Counted from the stretch's first letter, positions 35,844 to 44,449 are shown. The stretch: 64,000 bases of DNA from Martinezella lusitana (GCF_010668395.1 NZ_WUEY01000028.1:1-64000), one strand, 5' to 3'. Notes: generated by a model not told the origin, from the letters alone. Numbers and translations are program-made.

Positions 35844-36488
35844 TCAGCCGTGCCAGTGCGATCCGCGGATAACGCTGCAGAAGTTCCCGCGATGGAAATG
35901 CGGGTCCTTATCCGCGAGCACGTCGGCCTTGACGTTCCCGAATGTGGTGTCCGGTTTGTGCTTGATACCGTCGTAGAAGGCTTGGAGGATATCTTCCTTG
36001 AAATGCGGCGTCCTCGGGAACGCCCGCACGACTGCCTCCCGTTCGGCCTCCGAATATTCCCCGTAGGTCAGGCCAAGGACATCCATCTCGACGCCGGCCG
36101 TCACCAGCGCGACGACCGGATGCATATGCTTGGGGATGCCGGGCGTGGTGTGCAGCGCGATTGCCGCCCAGACTGTATCGATGTCGGCCTGCTTGATACC
36201 GTGCCGTTTCAGGAAATCCCGCGCCGCGTTGGCGCCGTCGACCTCGAAGCGTTCATCAGCGCTGCTGTAGGCTTTCATCAAGCCCATATCGTGGAACATG
36301 GCTCCTGTATAAAGCAGTTCCGGATCGAACTTCAGGCCGCGATGTTCGCCGGCCAACGCGCCGAATAGATAGACCCGACTCGAATGATTGAAGAGCAGCT
36401 CGGACTCCATATCGCGGACAATCTCAGTCACCTCTCGCGCAAGCCTGCTATCGGGGATTTTAAGGGCGTGATTTGCAGTGGTCATCAT
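35844..36488 (-). CDS. HD-domain phosphohydrolase
   Basis: The 214-aa product has an HD domain with N-H-S-S-R-V-Y (first His), M-F-H-D-M-G-L (His-Asp pair) and later A-L-H-T-T-P-G-I-P. These match the cyanamide-hydratase-like HD proteins common in soil bacteria. Metal-dependent hydrolysis of a small substrate is expected; the substrate is unknown. AAGGAGG precedes the ATG pair at 36488. It is divergent from the DJ-1/AraC regulator at 36580, which may control it through the palindrome at 36544-36556. Confidence 0.87.
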   Translation of the reverse strand: MMTTANHALKIPDSRLAREVTEIVRDMESELLFNHSSRVYLFGALAGEHRGLKFDPELLYTGAMFHDMGLMKAYSSADERFEVDGANAARDFLKRHGIKQADIDTVWAAIALHTTPGIPKHMHPVVALVTAGVEMDVLGLTYGEYSEAEREAVVRAFPRTPHFKEDILQAFYDGIKHKPDTTFGNVKADVLADKDPHFHRGNFCSVIRGSHWHG

Positions 36489-36543
36489 GTGCCTCCTTTC
36501 GTGGCTCTTCCAACCCTAGATATCCCTGTCTGTGTCCTCTATA

Positions 36544-36556
36544 GTCGTATTACGAC
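36544..36556. promoter_or_regulatory. Short palindrome between divergent genes
   Basis: GTCGTA-T-TACGAC is a perfect inverted repeat (6-base arms, single central base) in the 91-base gap between the HD protein gene and the DJ-1/AraC regulator gene. The position fits an autoregulatory operator of the AraC-type protein; this is inferred. Confidence 0.45.
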
Positions 36557-36579
36557 GAATACGGACATTTGACCCAAAT

Positions 36580-37563
36580 ATGAGACACCAAGCTGATTCA
36601 AGGATGATTGGCATCCTCGCACTGCCAGGCGTGCAGATGCTCGACGTCGCGGGTCCTCTCGACGTTTTTGCCGAAGCCAATGTGCAATCCGGCCACCGGG
36701 CCTATGCACCATGCGTGATTTCCACTGTCGAAGGCCCCATTGTCAGTTCATCCGGGCTGCGCGTTGTTCCAGACATGATCCTCGGTCTTCACGTATCCAC
36801 CATCTTCGACACGCTGCTTGTCGCCGGCGCCCCGCATCTCGGCGATGTCCCTGCAGATCCGAAGCTGGTGGACTGGCTGCGTCGGGAGGCGCCGCAGAGC
36901 CGCCGGTTTGGCTCTGTTTGCAGCGGCGCCATGGTGCTGGCCGCGACCGGATTGCTCGACGGGCGGCGCATCACCACACATTGGGCTGTTGCCGAGCCGC
37001 TTGGACGGCTCTTCCCGGAAGTCGACATCGAGATCGATGCGCTGCACGTTCGCGACGGACAGATCCGTACGGCGGCGGGCGTGACGGCGGGCCTCGATCT
37101 GGCGCTCGCGCTTGTCGAGGAGGATCTTGGCCGCGAGGTCGCCAAGAAGGTCGCTTCCCAGCTCGTAATGTTCTTTAAGCGTCCGGGCGGCCAGCTCCAG
37201 TTCAGTCGGCGAGGCGAGGCCAATCCCGCTGGCCGGTCGGCCCTGCAGGAAATCCAGCGCTGGGTGGTGGCCAATCCGACCGCCGACGCCAGTATGGCGG
37301 CGCTTGCCGAACGCGCCGGTCTCAGCCCGCGCCATCTTGCGCGATTGTTCAGGCAGGAAATCGGGATGACCCCATCAACCTGGGTCGAAATGGTCCGGAT
37401 CGATGTGGCTCGTCAGCTACTTGAAGCCGGCGAGCGGCCCAAGCAGGCTGCTGCCGCTTGCGGCTTTAGCGACATCGATACTTTTCGTCGCGCCTTCCGT
37501 CGCCAGGTCGGTATCACGCCCACCGAATATCGAGGCCGCTACGAAATGGCAGACGCCGGCTAG
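36580..37563 (+). CDS. DJ-1/PfpI-AraC (GlxA-type) regulator
   Basis: The 327-aa product starts with a class-I glutamine amidotransferase-like DJ-1 domain (I-L-A-L-P-G-V-Q-M-L-D-V-A-G-P-L-D-V-F, then the nucleophile-elbow C in S-V-C-S-G-A-M-V-L-A). A C-terminal AraC double HTH follows (M-A-A-L-A-E-R-A-G-L-S-P-R-H-L-A-R-L-F and Q-A-A-A-A-C-G-F-S-D-I-D-T-F-R-R-A-F). This GlxA/FtrA-like architecture usually senses nitrogenous metabolites. No good Shine-Dalgarno marks the start; 36604 is an alternative. The divergent HD gene is the natural target. Confidence 0.88.
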   Translation: MRHQADSRMIGILALPGVQMLDVAGPLDVFAEANVQSGHRAYAPCVISTVEGPIVSSSGLRVVPDMILGLHVSTIFDTLLVAGAPHLGDVPADPKLVDWLRREAPQSRRFGSVCSGAMVLAATGLLDGRRITTHWAVAEPLGRLFPEVDIEIDALHVRDGQIRTAAGVTAGLDLALALVEEDLGREVAKKVASQLVMFFKRPGGQLQFSRRGEANPAGRSALQEIQRWVVANPTADASMAALAERAGLSPRHLARLFRQEIGMTPSTWVEMVRIDVARQLLEAGERPKQAAAACGFSDIDTFRRAFRRQVGITPTEYRGRYEMADAG

Positions 37564-37596
37564 CCTGCAGATGAGCAGAACCGGAGCATCAGGGAA

Positions 37597-38145
37597 TCAA
37601 GCCAGTCGGCGGTAGGTCCTGATTGTGCGGTTATAGATGCCTATGTCCTGGCATCCGCGCGCGACGAACTGGGCTCCTTCGATGGCCGCGAAGATCGCCA
37701 TCGCCTGTTCCTGCAGATCCGGATTGCTCGCGGCCGGCTTTGCCCGCGCCAGAACCTTGGTGATCCAATCGACGTTCGTCTGGCAAACTGGTCGATCTCA
37801 GCCCGTGCCTCCACCGGAAGGTCGTCAAGCTCAGCACTCATGATTCCGCAAAGACACATGCGATTGTCGTTGGCCAGTGCCAGGCGGAAGATCGCGGTAT
37901 ATTTGTCCATACACCACGACGCGTCGCTCGAAGTCGCAAGCAGGTCAGCCAGATAGGTTGCTCCGTCTTCGATATAGCGCCGCACCGAGCGCACCTTTGG
38001 TTGGGAAATAATAGGGCACGTTTGAACTTTTGATCCCAACCTCTTTCGCCAGCTCCCGAAAGCTGAGCGTGTTATCCATGCGCTTGCATGGTCGATTTTG
38101 CGGCGGCCATGACCGCCTCACGCATATCTGTTGTGGTCTCGGTCA
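37597..38145 (-). pseudogene. TetR-family regulator with several frameshifts
   Basis: From the ATG at 38145 (AGGAGATAT upstream) the frame gives M-T-E-T-T-T-D-M-R-E-A-V-M-A-A-A and soon stops. The HTH then continues in other frames: L-S-F-R-E-L-A-K-E-V-G-I-K-S-S-N-V, Y-Y-F-P-T-K-G-A-L. The ligand domain Y-I-E-D-G-A-T-Y-L-A-D-L-L-A and N-D-N-R-M-C-L-C-G-I-M follows, with another shift before the C-terminal helix ending at the TGA at 37597. At least three frame changes make it a pseudogene. It may once have controlled the now broken amidase gene. Confidence 0.8.
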
Positions 38146-38162
38146 TTTCATATCTCCTGCCG

Positions 38163-38184
38163 ATCGATCGATAGATAGATAGAG
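38163..38184 (+). repeat. GATC/GATA tetranucleotide repeat
   Basis: (ATCG)2 followed by (ATAG)3 lies 18 bases before the broken TetR start. The embedded CGATAGATAG also occurs, in the opposite orientation, upstream of the broken amidase gene (35751-35760). It could be a former TetR operator or a slippage-prone repeat. Confidence 0.5.
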
Positions 38185-38444
38185 GTTGACAGAGTGAAAG
38201 AAAAAAAGGCCAACCGACCAAGCATTCATAAGTCCGGAATTCTTTGCGTCGGGGACAACTCGCGGTAGAGTGGCGGAACTCCAGAGGTTGCGAGCGCCCT
38301 TGCTCGGCATTTTCGCGAGGCTAGAGATAAATCCTGATCGTGCCGACGTCGCTGTGTGTCAGCGCATGTGAACACGGCATTTCTTGATCCTTGATTATTG
38401 ATGGAAGTTTGGTTTGAACGGCCGAGCCTTGCCGCCAGAAACGG
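38185..38444. other. Intergenic region, nothing recognised
   Basis: About 260 bases between the TetR remnant and the channel remnant; no coding frame or motif supported. Confidence 0.35.
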
Positions 38445-38728
38445 TTAAGCATTCTTGTTACGGCGGCGGGCCGGCCAACTTCCCGAAGCGAGACGTCGGG
38501 CGGAATGGGCCCGGTATCTTTTTGGGAACACGATGCGTTGTGAGAGATGGATGCCGGAGTGCCCGCTGAAGACGTAGGCTATGAAGCAGGCGGTAGCGAT
38601 GTAAACAGTGTCCTCTGCACCAAAGAGTTCCAACCCACGATAGTGCAGGCGAGTGATGTGTTGGATGCCGCGGCAAATACCGCCACGAATCCCAAGCCGG
38701 CGAAGAGATCGATGGGGGCACCAAACAT
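38445..38728 (-). pseudogene. ClC-type chloride channel C-terminal remnant
   Basis: Minus-strand frames read L-F-A-G-L-G-F-V-A-V-F-A, then S-N-T-S-L-A-C-T-I-V-G. After a one-base frame change near 38632 come E-L-F-G-A-E-D-T-V-Y-I-A and C-F-I-A-Y-V-F-S-G-H-S-G-I-H-L-S-Q-R. G-x-x-N-T-P-L-A-x-x-x-x-G-x-E-L-F and Y-x-F-S-G-H-x-G-I-x-x-x-Q-R are the last helices of ClC channels/antiporters. The N-terminal 300 or more residues are missing, and an IS21 transposase fragment lies on that side, suggesting loss by insertion and deletion. Confidence 0.72.
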
Positions 38729-38802
38729 CCGAACAGACGGCGCAGACGATCTGGCATATGTTCGAGGCCGAACGAGGCTGCCTCGTGCATTAGTTTAGCC
38801 CG

Positions 38803-39006
38803 TTCGACAGTTTCCATGGCGTGCCAGCCTCGAAGGCAAAGACCTTCACCGTCCGCTTCGACAATAACAAATACTCGCTCCTGTCGACGGCCGTCGGCCG
38901 CTCGGTCGAGATTCATGCCTATGCTGATCGGATTGTCATCACGCAGGATGGAGTGACGGTTGCCGAACACCGGCGCGGCTTCGGCCGCGGCGACACTGTC
39001 TATGAT
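38803..39006 (+). mobile_element. IS21-family transposase (IstA) fragment
   Basis: The plus-strand frame reads F-D-S-F-H-G-V-P-A-S-K, then F-T-V-R-F-D-N-N-K-Y-S, then I-H-A-Y-A-D-R-I-V-I, then A-E-H-R-R-G-F-G-R-G-D-T-V-Y-D. This is the C-terminal beta-rich domain of IstA transposases (x-V-x-F-D-x-N-x-Y-S, H-x-R-x-x-G-R-x-D-T). Only about 68 residues remain; no istB and no terminal inverted repeats were found. It is a relic, not an active element. Confidence 0.7.
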
Positions 39007-39104
39007 CTCCCCATGGAGGGAGATCGGATCATCAAGTACCCGTCCGAGCGCTTTCTCCCGATCGCTCTCGTTCCACCAATGCGCGACGCGAGGTTCGGAT
39101 TGTT

Positions 39105-39287
39105 TTACTGCTTGCTGGCCCTCCCAGGCGGAAGATTTGGCGCTTGTCGCGTATCGCCACCCCCGTAATATTTCTGAGCATCGTGTAGCCTCCGTATCGA
39201 TAAGCGCTTCTCTTGCGGCTGATCGCGGCTGAAGTGAGCAGCGGCGGCCAAGCTGGCGAGGTCGTGAAGCTTGTCAAAATCCGTCAC
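39105..39287 (-). CDS. Possible small gene translationally coupled to 39284-39448
   Basis: A GTG at 39287 overlaps the TGA of the upstream small gene as GTGA and opens a 60-codon frame beginning M-T-D-F-D-K-L-H-D-L-A-S-L-A-A-A-A. The product would be basic and Gly-rich towards the end (Y-Y-G-G-G-D-T-R-Q) with no known motif. The overlap is the main support; it may be chance. Confidence 0.35.
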   Translation of the reverse strand: MTDFDKLHDLASLAAAAHFSRDQPQEKRLSIRRLHDAQKYYGGGDTRQAPNLPPGRASKQ

Positions 39288-39448
39288 GCCCTTTCGATAA
39301 GCCTGATCAGTTCCGCCGCAAACGCCTCGCGGTTCATTTCCGTCAAATGAAACCATGGCTGGCCAATCACAGCGTCGAAAATTTTCTGGAGATTGGTGAT
39401 CTCGTCCGGCTGGAGCACTCCTTCGATTAGGTGGTGGTAGCGCTTCAT
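39284..39448 (-). CDS. Short protein of 54 aa with a strong ribosome binding site
   Basis: GGGAGGAGG lies just before the ATG at 39448. The product begins M-K-R-Y-H-H-L-I-E-G-V-L-Q-P-D-E and ends L-I-R-L-I-E-R-A. It is rich in hydrophobic and acidic residues, likely two or three helices with no membrane segment. The near-perfect Shine-Dalgarno and coding-like composition argue for a real gene. I recognise no family. A second small frame is coupled to its stop codon. Confidence 0.55.
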   Translation of the reverse strand: MKRYHHLIEGVLQPDEITNLQKIFDAVIGQPWFHLTEMNREAFAAELIRLIERA

Positions 39449-39709
39449 TTTCCTCCTCCCTATTTTAGCTCATCCTATTTTTCATCCTCCTCGATATTTA
39501 GGCAAGAGGCGGCCTTGAAACGCCGTTTCAATCACATCATTTTGAGACGGCTTGGCGGGCGGCCAGTTAACCTCGTGACCGTGATCTGCTGCTCTCGCGC
39601 ATTTGTCCGTGAAGACCGGCGACAAGCGTAGTCGCTTCGCTTCGCGTTGCGTTGAGCTTTTTCAGCGCTTCCCGCGATGCGCCCGATACAGAAGTGGGTT
39701 GTCTCCGTG

Positions 39710-39990
39710 GCACCTGTCCCGGGCTCACGCCTTGGGCGCAGGTAGACGATCATGTTGGCAACTTCCTCGGTCGTTGCAAAACGCTGGATAAGGGAGGCCG
39801 GACGCGTTGCCTTCAGGAAACCTCGCTCAGCTTCCTCTTATGCGATTCCGTTCGCGGCGGCCTGCTTCGCCATGAAGTTTGCAGCCACCTCAACGCGACG
39901 CCGTGCAAATGCCTTGGCCGTCGGACGCCAACCGAAGTTTTCCGCAAAAAACTGCGCGCCCATATGAGGCACGCCGGTTAGCTTGGGCAG
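39710..39990 (-). pseudogene. Decayed short-chain dehydrogenase remnant (repeat copy B)
   Basis: This is the counterpart of the remnant at 150-432, with the same minus-strand blocks A-F-A-R-R-R-V-E-V-A-A-N-F-M-A-K-Q and E-E-V-A-N-M-I-V-Y-L in separated frames. A few base changes distinguish it from copy A. It was already a remnant before the duplication, since the same internal stop is present in both. Confidence 0.6.
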
Positions 39991-40125
39991 CCCCGCAGGT
40001 CGCGATTCAGCATGAACTGACATGTCTTGACACTTCAGCCGTATTGGCGAGTTCGCTACATCCCATGCACGCGGTACGCATTGAATGAAGTTCATACATG
40101 GCACTATGTGTCAGGCGTTTCCTCA

Positions 40126-40371
40126 TTATCTCGGCTTCTTGAAGCGGACTCCCGCGCCCCCACCGTTTTCCGGAATGAATTCGATCCCGGCGTCTTCGAG
40201 TGTCATCTTAATCAGTTTGAGGTTTGCTGCCGTAATTGAAGGCCGCCCATCTTCAGCTTCCGCGCGACGTATCGTCATAACGCCAGTGCTGGCGGCTTTT
40301 GCAAGATCTTCAGCGGTCCATCGGAGCAGCGCTCTCGACGCGCGGATTTGCGCTCCGGTTATTTCACTCAT
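40126..40371 (-). CDS. Small HTH regulator (repeat copy B)
   Basis: The 81-aa product starts M-S-E-I-T-G-A-Q-I-R-A-S-R-A-L-L-R-W-T, the classical opening of short rhizobial HTH proteins. A-E-D-L-A-K-A-A and V-M-T-I-R-R-A-E form the HTH. The tail A-G-I-E-F-I-P-E-N-G-G-G-A-G-V-R-F-K-K matches that of the gene at 574-801 in copy A, while the rest differs strongly. It is divergent from the 205-aa gene, with an AT-rich stretch (40375-40425) between them that probably holds both promoters. Confidence 0.8.
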   Translation of the reverse strand: MSEITGAQIRASRALLRWTAEDLAKAASTGVMTIRRAEAEDGRPSITAANLKLIKMTLEDAGIEFIPENGGGAGVRFKKPR

Positions 40372-40494
40372 TCTTGTCGATTTCTCGTTGTATATTATTT
40401 TACCATATGGTATTTTAACTACCAGTCGGCTGCATTCGGCGCTTGCAACACCGAGTGCAGCCTAACCATACCCAAGCTAGTTGGAGCTCGGATC

Positions 40495-41112
40495 ATGGCT
40501 GATTCTGAGAATAGCAGAACTTTGCCTGCAAATACCCGACTAAACATCCTTTCGTACACGACAGATTTTCTGACGCGGACGAAGGACCGTGGCGTTAACG
40601 GCTCTGCCGCCGATCCGGCCCTTGTAAAGTGGCTGGAATGGCATGAAGCCCATCGCGAATTCGTCCGGCGCTGCCACCTGCAGCAGCACCTCGAGACCCA
40701 GTTGGTCGAAGCCGTCGGTTTCCCCTCCATTAAAATCGATGTTCCGGGCAAGCCCGATCCGGCCCACCTGCAAAGTGAGGCCGAGATTGAATACTGGCTC
40801 AAAGGCGACGATCTGGCCGAGGCACGGGATAGGGCAAAGGAAGCGCTGTCGGCGCAGGTTCGCCGTTGGAACGCCGCAGACAACGTCATCGGGTATACCA
40901 GAGCCCAGGAGGCCGAGAGCGTGGCCGCTGATCGCGAGCTCGCACTGGCTGCGGAACTGTGGGAGATGCCCGCGCAGTCCATTGAAGGAGCGATCGCCAA
41001 GCTGCATGGGGTTCTGACCCTCGGTATCGCATCGCGTGACTGCGACGAATTTCCCTGGCGGTCGCTCCGCTCCTTGATGAAGGATCTTTTGGAGATGCAA
41101 CAGGCAGTTTGA
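40495..41112 (+). CDS. Conserved hypothetical protein, repeat copy B
   Basis: The 205-aa product is nearly identical to that of 933-1550 (three substitutions seen). It uses the same ATG and GGAGCTCGG leader. The upstream promoter region differs from copy A, being more AT-rich and beside a different HTH gene, so the two copies may be regulated differently. No domain recognised. Confidence 0.8.
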   Translation: MADSENSRTLPANTRLNILSYTTDFLTRTKDRGVNGSAADPALVKWLEWHEAHREFVRRCHLQQHLETQLVEAVGFPSIKIDVPGKPDPAHLQSEAEIEYWLKGDDLAEARDRAKEALSAQVRRWNAADNVIGYTRAQEAESVAADRELALAAELWEMPAQSIEGAIAKLHGVLTLGIASRDCDEFPWRSLRSLMKDLLEMQQAV

Positions 41113-41612
41113 TCCCGCAGCCGCCGGCTCAGGGATGACCGGAATAAAGACGGCATCGCACTTGTGATAGACCTTGATTGTCAGTTGGTGGCCTGACGTC
41201 GACCACAGAACCAATACCGCAAAAACGATACCGCCATGCCTCTTCCATCCACCGCGATCAGCCCGCGCAAGAGGAGCTTCGGAGGCCACTTAGATCGCAA
41301 GGCGGCCCATCGATTGAGAATAGGCAGCTGCTGACGAGAATTGAAGTCGCAGTCACCGATCCCCGCGTCACATTATCAAGATCCCCTGGCGAGATGCTCG
41401 CCATGGTGTAGATCAATGAAGCCCTTCGGGTGCGCAAGCGAAGGTTGTATTTCGATACGGGTCATGATCACAATGCTGATCATCCACCTCAGGGATGCGC
41501 ATGCTCCGCCGCTCCGAATAAACAACGCTTCCCGTTTTCGCAGGTCGAATGGAACACGCAAGACGGTTCATCCGTTATCGAGATGATCCATTTCTAGTTG
41601 ACGAGGAAAATT

Positions 41613-42023
41613 ATGAAGATCATCTCGAAAATACTCTCTGTAGCGGTGCTCGGTGCAACCCTTGGCCTGACGTCCATTTCGGCCGCTGGTGCGGTGCCGA
41701 TGTCCGGGATCGTTTTGCCCAACGCCCATGACGTGGAGCAAGTCCAGTGGCGCCATCATCACGGCGGCGATGGCTGGTACCGCGGGCATCGTGGCTATCG
41801 CGATTATCGTCCCGGCTACAGGCGGCATGGAGACTACTGGTACCCGCTAGCCGCTTTTGGTGCTGGCGCTCTGATCGGCGGCGCTCTGGCAGCGCCAACC
41901 CGTCCGAGCTACGGCTCCAGGCATGAAGAGTGGTGCGCCAGCCGCTACCGCACCTACGACCCCGGCACTGACACCTACGTGCCACGCGCGGGAGTGCGCG
42001 CAAGATGTGTTTCACCTTATTAA
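41613..42023 (+). CDS. BA14K-family exported protein
   Basis: The 136-aa product has a signal peptide (I-L-S-V-A-V-L-G-A-T-L-G-L-T-S-I-S-A-A-G-A). A Tyr/Arg/Gly/His-rich middle (W-Y-R-G-H-R-G-Y-R-D-Y-R) comes next, then a hydrophobic stretch, and finally the family ending W-C-A-S-R-Y-R-T-Y-D-P-G-T-D-T-Y. This C-terminal block defines BA14K proteins, lectin-like immunoreactive envelope proteins first described in Brucella. GAGGAAA precedes the ATG. It lies just outside the repeat copy. Confidence 0.9.
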   Translation: MKIISKILSVAVLGATLGLTSISAAGAVPMSGIVLPNAHDVEQVQWRHHHGGDGWYRGHRGYRDYRPGYRRHGDYWYPLAAFGAGALIGGALAAPTRPSYGSRHEEWCASRYRTYDPGTDTYVPRAGVRARCVSPY

Positions 42024-42461
42024 GTGGGTGCCACGAGGCTATATTGTTGACGCCCCTCTTGGGGCGTCGATATACGTTGACTGCTCGGTCACTTCTCGCC
42101 GATGTTTGACGAGAATGGCTATCCGCGGCGATCTTAATAGAATGGTCTTGAGGACCGACGACGCGGCCCTCGTAAGTGTCATGGCCTTCCCGGAAGAGAT
42201 TGATCACGGCGGCCGCGGCTAGCTTGGCCCCCGCATCTCTTTCGTGATCCCACTTCTCGCAAGCCTCGCTTGTAGACAGCGTAAATGTCCGACAACTCTG
42301 CTGGCCCAAACGTCTTTTCGGAAAACTCGCGCATGATCTCCTCAGCTTTGTTCGGCGGTGATGAGGGATCAGGTCGGGGCGTTCAAGAGCCAAAGTGGCG
42401 ACTGGGTGTGCGTGCCAAATGCGCTGCGGCCTCATGTGCCGTTCATGGCAGTGCTAGACGG
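42024..42461. other. Region with a possible decayed minus-strand gene
   Basis: Minus-strand frames between about 42350 and 42085 read E-I-M-R-E-F-S-E-K-T-F-G-P-A-E-L-S-D-I and, after a frame change, K-W-D-H-E-R-D-A-G-A-K-L-A-A-A-A-V. The composition looks coding but no family is recognised and no intact frame exists, so I treat it as a possible remnant. Confidence 0.3.
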
Positions 42462-43612
42462 TCAGGACAGCAACCGTGCAACCTTCCCGCTACGCCGCGT
42501 TGCATTGTTATAATAGCTCGACGCCTGCTGAACGGAACGATGGCGCGATTGCTCCATCGCTTCGGACATCGGGATGTCGCGTAAGGTAGCTTCGGTCATG
42601 TAGCCCGATCTCAGGCCATGCGCCGAAAACTCCCCAACCTCTAGCCCAGCCGCTGCCACGCGTCGCTTGACGATATCGTTGGCCGCCTTCGGATCAAGCG
42701 CCCGGCGCGAAACATTGCCCAGCGATCGATCGCCCGAAACACGCTGCCGCCATCGATCTTCGCAGCCTCCAGCCAGGCATTCAGGGCGTCCACCGGCCGG
42801 CCGGTCAGATAGGCGACCTCGTCCTGGCTGGCGCCGGAATTCTTGGTGCGGCCAAGATGGATGGCGAGCGAGGCGAGGGGGATCTCGTCCTCACCGGCAA
42901 CCGAAACCTCGACCGTCAACTGCTCCGTGCGAAGACCGGCCACCTCGCTGCGCCTTCGGCCGCTGGAAGCAAAGGCGACCATCAGGATCGCCCGGTCACG
43001 CAAATCGCGCAGGCTGTTGGTGGCGCAGGTCGCCAGCAGTTTGGCCAAGACGTCACCGGTGACAGCCTTGGCGCTCTTGCGTCTCCGTTTTCGTGGCACG
43101 GCGCGAACGGCTAGGCGGATGGCCGATTTGAGGGCAGGGGAGGTGAAGGCGCCGTCGAGACCACGCCACTTGGTCAGCGTCGACCAGTTCGCCAGCCGCC
43201 TGCGCACCGTCGCCGGCGCATGGGGACCGGTCGATTTCAGAAAGCCCTGGGCTCGCAGATTGTCGTCGACATCGGCCGGCATGCCGTGATCAGGATCAGT
43301 CGCGCGCTTCTGCGGATCCCACAGGTGCTGCGCGACGAATTTCAGCAGTAGCGCCTCGGGCGCTGGCCAGGGGAGGGGTTCTCCAGTCGCCACCAGCGCC
43401 CAGGCTTTGAGATAGCCGAGGTCGGAGGTCAGCGCCCGCAGCGTGTTGCCACCCATGCCGGCATTGACCAGATGCCGCAGCGTCTCGACGTCCTGGTCGG
43501 TCAGCAGCTCAGCGAGCTTGTCGCGCCGGCCGATCGGCAGCACCGCGGCGATGGTGTCGAGCGCTTCGGCGACCGACGACACCGGCGGCTGACCCGTCCG
43601 CGGCGCCGTCAT
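42462..43612 (-). pseudogene. Tyrosine recombinase/integrase with one frameshift
   Basis: The first frame (43612 to about 42716) holds the SAM-like N-terminal domain and the start of the catalytic domain, with L-R-D-R-A-I-L-M-V-A-F-A-S-S-G-R-R-R-S-E-V (first catalytic Arg). One base is missing near 42716, in W-G-N-V-S written T-G-G-G-C-A-A-T. The next frame continues with L-D-P-K-A, then S-A-H-G-L-R-S-G-Y (His-x-x-Arg), S-R-H-R-S-V and S-Y-Y-N (nucleophile Tyr). All catalytic elements are present but split over two frames. It probably served the island to its right. Confidence 0.8.
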
Positions 43613-43895
43613 GCCTGCTCCGCCTGCGGCCGCCAGCGCGCGATGATCGCTTCGATCTCGCCGTGGTGTTCAGTGGGATAAACGACATCCTCTTCGCAGG
43701 CGAGGAAGGTGAAGATCGTTGCCATGTCGTCGCCGAGGTGCGGATCGACGTTTGCGAGATCGGTGAGAGCGAAACCACCATGGACTTCGGCGTTCCACCA
43801 GCCAGTGGGAAGTTGGCGACCCGCCGTCCCTGTTCGGTGTCTTCGTGGGCGACGTTCAGCAGCTTTTCGAGGGCGAATCTGACGCGGCCTTCCAT
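43611..43895 (-). pseudogene. DUF7673-like small protein with one frameshift
   Basis: From the ATG at 43895 the frame gives M-E-G-R-V-R-F-A-L-E-K-L-L-N-V-A-H-E-D-T. The continuation is in another frame: W-W-N-A-E-V-H-G-G-F, V-D-P-H-L-G-D-D-M-A-T-I-F, ending E-A-I-I-A-R-W-R-P-Q-A-E-Q-A. One base is missing near 43805 (C-T-G-G-C-T-G-G-T-G-G-A-A-C). Its TGA overlaps the integrase ATG, so the two formed an operon, as is common for this family next to integrases in rhizobial plasmids. The family name is from memory and moderately sure. Confidence 0.55.
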
Positions 43896-44031
43896 GGGAT
43901 CTTGTCGGGTTCGGTTTCGTCTTCTTTCCTCAGGCGGATGATACTGGATGAATTTTCAGGTCCGTCCGGCCAAAGTCCTTCCCGTTGAACAGCAGCGGCG
44001 CCCTGGCGAGCGCCGCGACGCCGGCGAGAGA

Positions 44032-44449
44032 TCAGTCGCCATGCGCGAAGGGGCCGAGCACCGCTACTCCTTCCTTGCGCTCGGCGGCAGCCAACTTGCG
44101 ATCGAGTGTTGCCAGCGGCACAATCCGGTTGATCGCGAGCGCCAGATAGGCGGCGTCAGAGGCGCTCGGGCCGTGATTGGCGGCCAGAAGAAGGATCGAG
44201 CCGCCGCCGCCGATGCCGGCGTCGTCAAGCGGCAGCCGCCGCACCCGTTCCATGCCGAGCAGAGCACTGCCGGAACCGATGCGGCCGCGCGGTTCGGCTG
44301 TGGCCAGGATGTTGTGGATCTCCAAGAAGAAGAACGACGGGACAGGGGCAGGGGGCTTCAATTGACGCGATCACCGTCTCGGCGGCATCCGAAAATTCCT
44401 CCGGCAGTAGCCAGGCTGCCGCCATCGATACATCTGTTACAAAGGCCAT
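44032..44449 (-). pseudogene. VapC-type PIN toxin with one frameshift
   Basis: The N-terminal frame from the ATG at 44449 reads M-A-F-V-T-D-V-S-M-A-A-A-W-L-L-P-E-E (first PIN Asp). One extra base near 44355 shifts the frame, after which it continues A-P-V-P-S-F-F-F-L-E-I-H-N-I-L, S-A-S-D-A-A-Y-L-A-L-A and A-T-L-D-R-K-L-A-A-A. The catalytic residues exist but no full-length toxin can be made without frameshifting. The ATG overlaps the stop of the VapB remnant as TGATG. Confidence 0.75.

Larger units (their letters stand above)
39688..41425 (+). repeat. Copy B of the 1.7-kb dispersed direct repeat
   Basis: Same orientation as 136-1863. The left arm (39688 to about 40115) carries the SDR remnant and the right arm (about 40455-41425) the 205-aa gene plus about 300 bases, both nearly identical to copy A. 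The middle carries an unrelated small HTH gene. The two copies enclose about 37.8 kb that includes the whole sugar-acid locus; recombination between them could delete or circularise it. Confidence 0.85.

Noticed and set aside
38163..38184. Short tandem repeat as a CRISPR or phase-variation tract
   Set aside because: Only five imperfect tetranucleotide units occur, and the adjacent gene is already destroyed by other frameshifts.
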